From positions 1 to 7,422 of the forward strand of contig CALZEZ010000062.1 in NCBI GenBank assembly GCA_945643825.1: 7,422 nt of DNA. The letters run 5' to 3'. A program made the translations under genes and the position numbers. Below, in pieces: positions 1 to 4,436 of this stretch (positions are counted from its first letter, which is position 1; the number at the start of each line of letters is the position of its first letter). Below the pieces are notes generated by a model that did not search any database, had not been told where the DNA came from, and saw only the letters and a list, made by a program, of their open reading frames with translations. The stretch is from an uncultured Lachnospiraceae bacterium (lineage in GTDB: Bacteria > Bacillota > Clostridia > Lachnospirales > Lachnospiraceae).

Positions 1-2
1 TG

Positions 3-44
3 GCGATGGAGGCTGTCTCAGAGATTAATGCAGGAAAGGACTGA
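3..44 (+). CDS. possible C-terminal tail of an unidentified plus-strand gene (partial)
   Basis: One plus-strand frame is open from the window edge and ends in TGA, encoding AMEAVSEINAGKD. It is followed 35 nt later by a strong plus-oriented intrinsic terminator, which implies that some plus-strand transcript ends here. The other two plus frames also close within the first 60 bases, so the choice rests only on the protein-like composition of this frame. There are too few residues to name a family. Confidence 0.3.
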   Translation, partial: AMEAVSEINAGKD

Positions 45-78
45 CAGGATGGTTTAGCCGGCTGGTCAAGTTGAGCAG

Positions 79-114
79 AAGAAGCAGGAGGGGTTAACCG
101 TCCTGCTTCTTTTT
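79..114 (+). terminator. intrinsic terminator of the upstream plus-strand gene
   Basis: A perfect 11-bp stem (AAGAAGCAGGA at 79-89 with TCCTGCTTCTT at 101-111) encloses an 11-nt loop, and T residues run on to 114. The T tract lies only on the plus-strand side, so it suits the plus-strand gene entering from the left. The hairpin overlaps the last codons and stop of the convergent padR-like gene (stop at 94-96). On the minus strand the same stem lacks a U-tract and would be a poor terminator. Confidence 0.8.
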
Positions 115-660
115 GTCCAATTTATATAGTAATGATTTGGCTTCCTTACACCAGCGAAGATAGCCCTCATAAGTCTCCACGCCGAAGGAGACCGTAAGAT
201 AATAATAGACATGATCGTCCTGCTCCAGCACTCTTTCAAGATTTGCCTGATAAAGCTTGAGAAGTTCAAGGGATTGCGTAATTTCCCGCTCGAAGGATTC
301 AATTGTTTTGATCGATACCCCGGGATCTGCCACGCCACCAAAGAACAGCTTAAGCAGGGTCTCATATTTCATGTCATTTACCGCCTTGGAGTCCTCAAGC
401 CACAATGTCAGTGCCCGCTTCCCCTTGTCTGTGATTTCGTAGAAAATCTTCTCCCGACCTTTGATTTCCTCTGAGGAGCTGACCTTTTGAACCAGACCTT
501 CCTCCTCCATCGCATTTAGCGCCGGATAGATGCTTCCGAAGCTCCCCTTCCAGAAAAAGCTGATTGCGCTGTCGATTCGCTTCTTTATATCGTAGCCGGT
601 CAGATTCTCATGCGCTAAAAGCCCAAGGATAACCATATCGATCTTTCTATCTTTTGCCAT
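94..660 (-). CDS. PadR-family transcriptional regulator
   Basis: A 188-residue protein with the PadR winged-helix layout. Residues 8-32 read as the first helices (VILGLLA, then TGYDIKKRID). SFGSIYPALNAMEEEGLV at about 40-57 is the recognition helix region. GREKIFYEITDKGKRAL at about 68-84 is the beta-wing typical of PadR proteins. Residues 95-180 are helical and match the usual C-terminal dimerisation region (Vir_act_alpha_C type). PadR proteins are usually repressors that bind small molecules or are released under stress. The ATG has GGAGG 9 nt upstream, lying inside the end of the flavodoxin gene. The two genes overlap by 14 nt, so translation is probably coupled and the regulator probably controls its own operon (inference). 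The C-terminal codons double as the 3' arm of the terminator of the convergent upstream gene. The family call is secure; the ligand and targets are unknown. Confidence 0.93.
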   Translation of the reverse strand: MAKDRKIDMVILGLLAHENLTGYDIKKRIDSAISFFWKGSFGSIYPALNAMEEEGLVQKVSSSEEIKGREKIFYEITDKGKRALTLWLEDSKAVNDMKYETLLKLFFGGVADPGVSIKTIESFEREITQSLELLKLYQANLERVLEQDDHVYYYLTVSFGVETYEGYLRWCKEAKSLLYKLDKKKQDG

Positions 661-1135
661 TCAAAAGTTCCTCCGCAAAGGTATCCAGCTTTCTCTCATT
701 CTCCGATGCCAGCTTATTATTTCTGTCTGCCAGCGCCACTGTGTGTTTGAGATTTGGCAATTTCTTTTGCAGTCCTGCCATACACTTGTCATTATCGCCG
801 CCACCGCTGAACGTAAAGACTGCGGTTATCTTCTCTCTGACTTCCTTTGATTTAAGCAACGTGTTAACGGCAGGCGCATTTTTACCCGCCCAGATCGGTG
901 TTCCAAGCACGATCTCAGCATACTCGGTAAGCTCGTCAGATACTCCCTTGATAGCAGGGTGCATGCCAAAGGTTGCCTTCATGCCGCCAAGCATCATTTG
1001 CATTCCTTTCCCCTTTGGCATTGGTTTTATCGTTTCGATTTGATAGAGGTCGGCGTCCAGCTTCCCGGCAAGATACTCTGCTGCCTCTTTTGTGTTATTG
1101 GTAAGTGAATAGTATACAATTGCTGTCTTCCTCAT
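647..1135 (-). CDS. flavodoxin-family FMN protein
   Basis: A 162-residue protein of the flavodoxin fold, the usual size for a short-chain flavodoxin-like protein. RKTAIVYYSLTNNTKEAAEYL at 2-22 contains beta-1 and the FMN phosphate-binding loop (S10 to T15). GTPIWAGKNAP at 78-88 gives the second flavin loop with an aromatic W82. FTFSGGGDND at 107-116 is the third. Such proteins carry one or two electrons between redox partners in the cytoplasm, or act as small FMN reductases; the partner cannot be told from sequence. The chosen start is the ATG at 1135, because GGAG stands 6 nt before it. An ATG at 1147, 12 nt earlier in frame, would put that GGAG inside the coding region and has no good site of its own. 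The gene overlaps the PadR gene by 14 nt and is probably its operon partner. Confidence 0.9.
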   Translation of the reverse strand: MRKTAIVYYSLTNNTKEAAEYLAGKLDADLYQIETIKPMPKGKGMQMMLGGMKATFGMHPAIKGVSDELTEYAEIVLGTPIWAGKNAPAVNTLLKSKEVREKITAVFTFSGGGDNDKCMAGLQKKLPNLKHTVALADRNNKLASENERKLDTFAEELLNGKR

Positions 1136-1168
1136 GATAATCTCCATTCTACATATATAGTAAACGCA

Positions 1169-1177
1169 ATCATAGCA
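1169..1177 (-). promoter_or_regulatory. possible extended -10 promoter of the flavodoxin-padR operon
   Basis: Minus-strand TGCTATGAT is an extended -10 element (TGn followed by TATGAT, one mismatch to TATAAT) about 35 nt upstream of the flavodoxin ATG. The -35 position 17 nt further up (GATAAA) is weak, which is tolerable for an extended -10. It lies between the tandem array and the gene, so the array would not be transcribed from it. Confidence 0.3.
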
Positions 1178-1200
1178 TAGAGAATTGAGATTTTATCATT

Positions 1201-1386
1201 CTATATGCCGGTGCTTCTTTTTCGTAGTCGCGTGCGGCATAGAGATTTGCGTTTTGCTCTTTCTATATGCCAGTGCTTCTTTTTCGTAGTCGCAGTTCGG
1301 CATAGAGATTTGCGTTTTGTTCTTTCTATATGCCGGTGCTTCTTTTTCGTAGTCGCGTGCGGCATAGAGATTTGCATTTTGTTCAA
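1201..1386 (-). other. possible small basic reading frame within the tandem array
   Basis: On the minus strand AAGGAGG (1395-1401) stands 8 nt before a TTG codon at 1386, the spacing of a real ribosome binding site. The frame then runs for 61 codons through the array to a stop at 1201-1203. The product would be rich in Lys, Arg and His, with a 21-residue period containing KRKSLCRT and KKKH; the 62-bp step puts the last unit in another frame and changes its sequence. It begins about 50 nt after the NapH-like gene ends. An array of hairpins with no selection on protein would give the same picture, so I regard translation as unproven. Confidence 0.2.
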
Positions 1387-1388
1387 TC
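1201..1388. repeat. tandem array, three units of 62-63 bp with degenerate flanking units
   Basis: Three near-identical units start at 1201, 1263 and 1326, each opening with CTATATGCC (spacing 62 and 63 bp). Each contains the blocks GTGCTTCTTTTTCGTAGTCG, CGGCATAGAGATTTGC and TTTTG. Within a unit, CTATATGCCG and CGGCATAGAG are inverted copies of each other (9 of 10), giving a stem of about 7-10 bp around a loop of roughly 20 nt. The same arms can also pair between neighbouring units. Degenerate half-units are visible on both sides: AGCATAGAGAATTGAGATTT at about 1174-1193, and CTATGCCTCCTTCTTTT at 1390-1406. The array fills the gap between the NapH-like gene and the flavodoxin gene. It has no visible CRISPR character, since the spaces between repeated blocks are themselves repeated. 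Confidence 0.9.
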
Positions 1389-1434
1389 CCTATGCCTCCT
1401 TCTTTTGTCTATGCTCCAAGATGAACTATCAAAC

Positions 1435-2181
1435 TTATTTATTGTTCTGCTTCCCCCAGAATACTCTGTATTTTACGGCTCCCTTGGGGCATTCGTCTAC
1501 GCAGGCACCACACTGTATGCATTCGGTGCACTTATGATTGGTCTGTGCTTGAACCATCGCCTCTACATCAAGTCCCATCGGGCAGACCCTGTTGCACCTC
1601 TTGCAGGAAATACATTTTTCGCGGTCGCCCTCCACGTGAAGCTGGGGCAGATGCAGGAACCTGCCGATCGTACTGCCGATCACCATAAACGGAGCCATCC
1701 AGCAGATATAATGGCAGGCTCCCCTGCGCCCATGAATGAGTGTCGGAACCATCAGCAAAAGAATTACACCATAGTATATCACATAGTTATATATATCTGC
1801 GATCGAGATACCATGATCTGTCATATAGAAGAAATCTATCGTGACATCATTTTTACCAAGAATAAAGGTAATGACGACGGCAAGCATCCAAGTAGTCCAA
1901 ATGACATATTTGATCTTATCACGCCACCCCTGCTTTGCCGGTTTCTCATTGATCTGAGCACAGCATTCCATAAGCCCTCCAGCCGGGCACAGATATCCAC
2001 ACCATACACGTCCCAGAAACATGGACGAGATGAACATGGTTACAAAAACAAAAAAGCTTCCGTTCATGATATGCTCCGATGCCGCCTGAATGATCAATAC
2101 AGGGGAGAGATACCACATGATTATAGGAAATGCCAGCAAAGAAAAGAAAATAAGTGCTCTCCGTATCTTTTGTCTTGTCAT
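1435..2181 (-). CDS. NapH-like membrane protein with two C-terminal [4Fe-4S] motifs
   Basis: A 248-residue polytopic protein. Hydrophobic segments lie at about 9-31, 42-57, 92-109, 130-148 and 161-175. GRVWCGYLCP (58-66) and RGACHYICW (154-161) are paired CxxxC motifs next to membrane segments, as in NapH/MauN/CcoG-type proteins. The tail carries two ferredoxin motifs, C190-x2-C193-x2-C196-x3-C200-P and C221-x2-C224-x2-C227-x3-C231-P, with an extra C218. Proteins of this family pass electrons between the quinone pool or membrane and soluble iron-sulfur or periplasmic partners. No catalytic subunit (nitrate reductase, methylamine dehydrogenase and so on) is adjacent, so the substrate is open. 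The ATG at 2181 is preferred to an in-frame ATG at 2205 because GGAGG sits 5 nt before it. The gene has its own promoter, so it need not be co-transcribed with the ferredoxin gene upstream. The family call is good; the specific role is unknown. Confidence 0.88.
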   Translation of the reverse strand: MTRQKIRRALIFFSLLAFPIIMWYLSPVLIIQAASEHIMNGSFFVFVTMFISSMFLGRVWCGYLCPAGGLMECCAQINEKPAKQGWRDKIKYVIWTTWMLAVVITFILGKNDVTIDFFYMTDHGISIADIYNYVIYYGVILLLMVPTLIHGRRGACHYICWMAPFMVIGSTIGRFLHLPQLHVEGDREKCISCKRCNRVCPMGLDVEAMVQAQTNHKCTECIQCGACVDECPKGAVKYRVFWGKQNNK

Positions 2182-2244
2182 AAATTCCTCCATTCGCTGA
2201 TACATTGGTTGTCTGCATAATGTATCGCTTTGATATATCGTTTT

Positions 2245-2268
2245 GATATATACTACATGGTAGATATC
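2245..2268. promoter_or_regulatory. 24-bp imperfect palindrome over the -10 region, candidate operator
   Basis: The 24 bases pair with their own reverse complement at 18 of 24 positions, in the pattern GATAT-n-TAC-n-A-nn-T-n-GTA-n-ATATC. They cover the -10 element and part of the spacer of the promoter of the NapH-like gene, where a repressor would block polymerase. Just downstream in the leader, TTTGATATAT occurs twice in direct orientation (2229-2238 and 2242-2251, period 13), which could be part of the same regulatory region. The protein is not identified; PadR and Crp/Fnr regulators are both encoded nearby. Confidence 0.35.
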
Positions 2269-2278
2269 CTACTGTCAA
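2250..2278 (-). promoter_or_regulatory. sigma-A type promoter of the NapH-like gene
   Basis: Minus-strand TTGACA, a perfect -35, lies at 2273-2278. It is followed after 17 nt by TAGTAT (2250-2255), which matches TATAAT at four of six positions. The predicted start near 2243 gives a leader of about 60 nt to the ATG at 2181. The stretch 2182-2353 between the two iron-sulfur genes holds this promoter, the palindrome above and a short direct repeat, TTTAAGAGT (about 2324 and 2338). I see no terminator hairpin for the ferredoxin gene. Confidence 0.65.
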
Positions 2279-2353
2279 GCACAATTTTCTCTAGATGCAT
2301 TATTTTTCTAAAACATCATTTCTTTAAGAGTTCCTTTTTAAGAGTCTTATTAT

Positions 2354-3088
2354 CTAAAGAACGTTTCCATCTGTTGAAATCGTCACCACACTCCAAGGGA
2401 TCATTTTCCCACTATCCTGCAGCGCTCCTTTTACGGCATTTTCTATGCCGCCGCAGCAGGGCACCTCCATCCGCACCACTGTGACACTGCGGATATCATT
2501 ATTACGGATAATCTCCGTTAATTTGATCGCATAATCCACTTCATCCAGCTTCGGGCATCCTACCAATGTGATATGTCCTTTGATAAAATCCTGATGAAAA
2601 TTGGCATAGGCATAAGCGGTACAGTCGGCAGCTACCAAAAGCCTAGCACCTTCAAACCAAGGCGCATGAGTCGGTACCAGTTTGATCTGAACCGGCCACT
2701 GACGAAGCTCGGATTCCTGTGGTGCCGTTGCCACTGAAATTGTCTCCTGACGTTTGATCGCTCTTGCTGCAGTGCCAGGACAACCGCAGGGAAGTTTCTG
2801 TTTCTCTTCTGCCTTTGTGGCAGAGCTGGAGCAGTCCAAAAGCTGTTTCTCTCCCGCTTTTGTTGCCAAAACGGAGGCTTCATCATAGGCGGCCGCCTCT
2901 CTCTCAACAAATGTGATTGCTCCTGTCGGGCAGGTGGGCAGGCAATCTCCCAGGCCATCGCAATAATCTTCTCGAAGTAGCTTTGCTTTCCCATCTACCA
3001 TACCAATCGCGCCCTCATGGCAAGCCACAGCACAGGCTCCACATCCATTACATTTTTCTTCATCTATTTGAATAATTCTTCGAAACAT
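2354..3088 (-). CDS. 4Fe-4S ferredoxin-domain protein with a cysteine-rich C-terminal domain (FrdX-like)
   Basis: A 244-residue cytoplasmic protein. Residues 1-60 are a bacterial-type two-motif ferredoxin domain. The first motif is complete (C13-x2-C16-x2-C19-x3-C23). The second is C43-x5-C49-x3-C53-P, with Leu46 where the second cysteine normally stands, so the second cluster may be a 3Fe-4S or an otherwise ligated centre. A charged linker at about 62-100 holds an imperfect 12-residue duplication (ATKAGEKQLLDC at 75-86 and ATKAEEKQKLPC at 90-101). The C-terminal domain has PCGCPG (100-105), C156, C178 and VPCCGG (209-214). The protein looks like an electron carrier found beside Crp/Fnr regulators in anaerobes. 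The divergent Crp/Fnr gene supports an HcpR/FrdX-like pairing in nitrosative-stress response, but hcp is absent here, so that is inference. The start has AGGAGGAG four nt upstream of the ATG. Confidence 0.85.
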   Translation of the reverse strand: MFRRIIQIDEEKCNGCGACAVACHEGAIGMVDGKAKLLREDYCDGLGDCLPTCPTGAITFVEREAAAYDEASVLATKAGEKQLLDCSSSATKAEEKQKLPCGCPGTAARAIKRQETISVATAPQESELRQWPVQIKLVPTHAPWFEGARLLVAADCTAYAYANFHQDFIKGHITLVGCPKLDEVDYAIKLTEIIRNNDIRSVTVVRMEVPCCGGIENAVKGALQDSGKMIPWSVVTISTDGNVL

Positions 3089-3192
3089 TTTCTCCTCCTA
3101 TTCCGCAGACGTTTGCGTCGAAGGACAAAAGACGCATTTGCGTCTTTCATAGCTACTTTGTGACGCCTGCGGCACAACATAGCCAAAGCCAT
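3064..3192 (-). other. small basic reading frame overlapping the ferredoxin start
   Basis: From an ATG at 3192 a 42-codon minus-strand frame runs through four of the five leader hairpins. It reads through the Shine-Dalgarno and start codon of the ferredoxin gene in another frame, and stops at 3064-3066 inside that gene. It contains CRRRHK and LRRKRLRNRRRK. The frame directly continues that of the eight-codon leader ORF beginning at GTG 3240, from which it is separated by one TGA. Ribosomes running through it would melt the hairpins and pass over the ferredoxin start. It has no Shine-Dalgarno of its own and may be only a by-product of the repeat sequence. Confidence 0.15.
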
Positions 3193-3252
3193 ATGAATAT
3201 GGCTTGTGAAAAATCATCGCATCAGCATGATTTTTCGCACTATCCTCCTTTA
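3104..3252 (-). other. row of five short hairpins in the leader of the ferredoxin gene
   Basis: In plus-strand order: GACG/CGTC around TTTG (3108-3119); AAAGACGCATTTGCGTCTTT (3128-3147, perfect arms of 9); TTGTGACGCCTGCGGCACAA (3158-3177, imperfect); AAGCCATATGAATATGGCTT (3186-3205, perfect arms of 9); and GAAAAATCAT/ATGATTTTTC around a 9-nt loop (3208-3236). The three middle ones are each exactly 20 nt and are separated by 8-10 nt. None is followed by a T-run, so these are not terminators. The row is bounded on the minus strand by two strong Shine-Dalgarno sequences: AAAGGAGG at the far end (about 3245-3252), and AGGAGGAG just before the ferredoxin ATG. The form suggests an inserted repeat element or a structured leader RNA. 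Confidence 0.7.
3214..3240 (-). other. possible eight-codon leader peptide with a strong ribosome binding site
   Basis: On the minus strand AAAGGAGGATA is followed directly by GTG and the codons for MRKIMLMR, then TGA. The Shine-Dalgarno is the best in the window, but the gap between GGAGG and GTG is only 3 nt. The peptide-coding stretch forms most of one hairpin of the row. Either a real leader peptide or the relic of an initiation region split from its gene would fit. Confidence 0.2.
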
Positions 3253-3267
3253 AATTAATAAATTTAA
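3250..3267. promoter_or_regulatory. palindrome TTAAATT-N4-AATTTAA, candidate Crp/Fnr operator
   Basis: Perfect 7-bp arms (3250-3256 and 3261-3267) flank the 4-nt spacer AATA. The arms-around-four-bases layout is that of Crp/Fnr-family operators, although the half-site differs from the Fnr half-site TTGAT. It overlaps the -35 of the divergent Crp/Fnr gene and lies just upstream of the hairpin leader, well placed to act on both genes. The sequence is very AT-rich, so chance is a real alternative. Confidence 0.35.
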
Positions 3268-3292
3268 CGTTACAAGCTCATATTAATATACT
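3264..3292 (+). promoter_or_regulatory. promoter of the Crp/Fnr-family gene
   Basis: TTAACG (3264-3269, four of six matches to the -35) is followed after exactly 17 nt by TATACT (3287-3292, five of six to the -10). Transcription would start near 3299. That leaves about 35 nt of leader to the ATG at 3335 but only about 3 nt to the in-frame ATG at 3302, which supports the downstream start. Confidence 0.6.
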
Positions 3293-3307
3293 GATAGGAG
3301 AATGTCT

Positions 3308-3321
3308 GTTGGAATTCCAAC
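3308..3321. promoter_or_regulatory. 14-bp perfect palindrome GTTGGAATTCCAAC in the leader of the Crp/Fnr gene
   Basis: The 14 bases are fully self-complementary with no spacer, so a hairpin is unlikely and a dimeric DNA-binding protein is more natural. It sits between the predicted transcription start (near 3299) and the Shine-Dalgarno AAGGAG (3323-3328), where a bound protein could block elongation. No regulator is assigned. Confidence 0.35.
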
Positions 3322-3334
3322 AAAGGAGATTTGC

Positions 3335-4027
3335 ATGAAAAATTATAATGAAGTGTTATCGAGATGCCCATTATTTGTCGGCATGGAACCCCCCGATTTA
3401 GATTCCATGCTTGCATGTCTGGATGGTAAGATCAAAAATGTTCAAAAGGGAAATCCGGTGTTTCTTGAAGGCACACCTGCCAGATTTGTCGGTGTTGTCC
3501 TTTCGGGCACTGTGCAGGTAATCCGCGAGGATTATTATGGCATCCGCAGCATATTAGCTGTCCTACAGCCCGGAGAATTATTTGCAGAGGTATTCTCTTT
3601 TGCCGGGATTACGTCCATGCCGGTAAGTGTCATTGCCAGTAAGGATAGTGAGGTGCTCCTTCTGGATTGCACGCGTGTTCTGACCACGTGTACCAATTCC
3701 TGCCACTATCACAATTTACTTATGAAGAATCTGGTACAGGGTATCGCGCAGAAAAATCTAGCACTCTCCCAGAAAATTCGCTATATGTCACAGAAAACGA
3801 CGAAAGAAAAAATTATGGCCTTCCTTTTGGATCAGGCGAAGCTGCACGGAAGTACGGAGTTTGTGATTCCTTATGACAGACAGGCATTGGCAGATTATCT
3901 GGGTGTGGAGCGCAGTGCCATGTCCGCTGAGATTAGTAAGTTGAAAAGCGCGGGGCAGATTGACACAAAAGGGTCATGGTTTTGCATAAGAAATTTTATG
4001 CCCAATTTACCTTTTGTTTACCACTAG
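3335..4027 (+). CDS. Crp/Fnr-family transcriptional regulator
   Basis: A 230-residue protein, the normal length for the family. Residues 12-115 form the cyclic-nucleotide-binding-like beta-roll (CPLFVGMEPPDLDSML, FLEGTPA, VLSGTVQV, LQPGELFAE). About 125-160 is the long dimerisation helix. Residues 176-220 are the Crp-type helix-turn-helix (IPYDRQALADYLGVERSAMS, then AEISKLKSAG). The phosphate-cassette residues of true cAMP binders are not evident. The cysteines (11, 28, 112, 119, 123) do not match the N-terminal cluster of Fnr, so the signal is unknown. The start at 3335 has AAGGAG 6 nt before it; the ATG at 3302 has its purine run only 1 nt away. The gene is divergent from the ferredoxin gene, its most likely target, and may be HcpR-like by context (inference). 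The call to family level is secure. Confidence 0.93.
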   Translation: MKNYNEVLSRCPLFVGMEPPDLDSMLACLDGKIKNVQKGNPVFLEGTPARFVGVVLSGTVQVIREDYYGIRSILAVLQPGELFAEVFSFAGITSMPVSVIASKDSEVLLLDCTRVLTTCTNSCHYHNLLMKNLVQGIAQKNLALSQKIRYMSQKTTKEKIMAFLLDQAKLHGSTEFVIPYDRQALADYLGVERSAMSAEISKLKSAGQIDTKGSWFCIRNFMPNLPFVYH

Positions 4028-4085
4028 CCGATATACTAATTGTTGAAGCAAAGTAATTTCTTCCTATTTCATGTGAGGATAACCT

Positions 4086-4436
4086 ATGACGATCCGAAAA
4101 AAGCTTTTGTTTTCCGACTGTTTTTGTTCTGCTAATCGAGATCATCGCTTTCTTACTTCTCTATGGATTTAGTGTAGATGAAAGCGATTCGTACCCGGAA
4201 ATGTGACGGTTTACCTCAATGCCGAGGATAATTATATTATGACCTTTGAAAATGAAGCCGAGATGCCAAATGCTCGGACGCATGTAGTTTCCATGCAGCG
4301 CCACGGGTTCATGTTTCTTATCGTGGCATTGACGATTCTTGCGTTTGTGATTAATCGTTTCTGGGCTATGCGTATCTAAAAAAGCATTGTAACGCCTTTG
4401 GATATTCTTGCGGATGGTGTAGCGGAAATCAGCAAT
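4086..4436 (+). pseudogene. remnant of a sensor histidine kinase (N-terminus, membrane segments and HAMP)
   Basis: An ATG with GAGG 7 nt upstream opens MTIRKKLLFS in one frame. The next frame carries on with a membrane segment, VLLIEIIAFLLLYGFSVDE (about 4126-4183). The first frame resumes near 4191 with an extracytoplasmic piece, a second membrane segment (FLIVALTILAFVINRFWAMR) and the HAMP start (KSIVTPLDILADGVAEIS). A TAA at 4377-4379 interrupts it between the membrane segment and the HAMP, where a lysine codon would fit. The remaining HAMP, the dimerisation helix and the ATPase domain are missing. There are at least two compensating frameshifts, one nonsense codon and one large deletion, so this is dead as a kinase. 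The frames were joined by eye, so exact break positions are uncertain by several bases. Confidence 0.75.

Noticed and set aside
654..1043. 129-codon plus-strand reading frame
   Set aside because: It is the shadow of the flavodoxin gene and is composed mainly of Ser, Phe and Pro typical of antisense frames.
1201..1388. CRISPR array
   Set aside because: The units are tandem and repeated along their whole length, so there are no unique spacers, and no cas gene is present.
1330..2220. 296-codon plus-strand reading frame
   Set aside because: It lies antisense to the NapH-like gene, whose cysteine motifs, ribosome binding site and promoter are clear; its product has no recognisable domain.
3104..3252. 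Known riboswitch or T-box in the ferredoxin leader
   Set aside because: I see no T-box consensus, no terminator/antiterminator pair and no riboswitch core that I recognise; the hairpins are short and independent.
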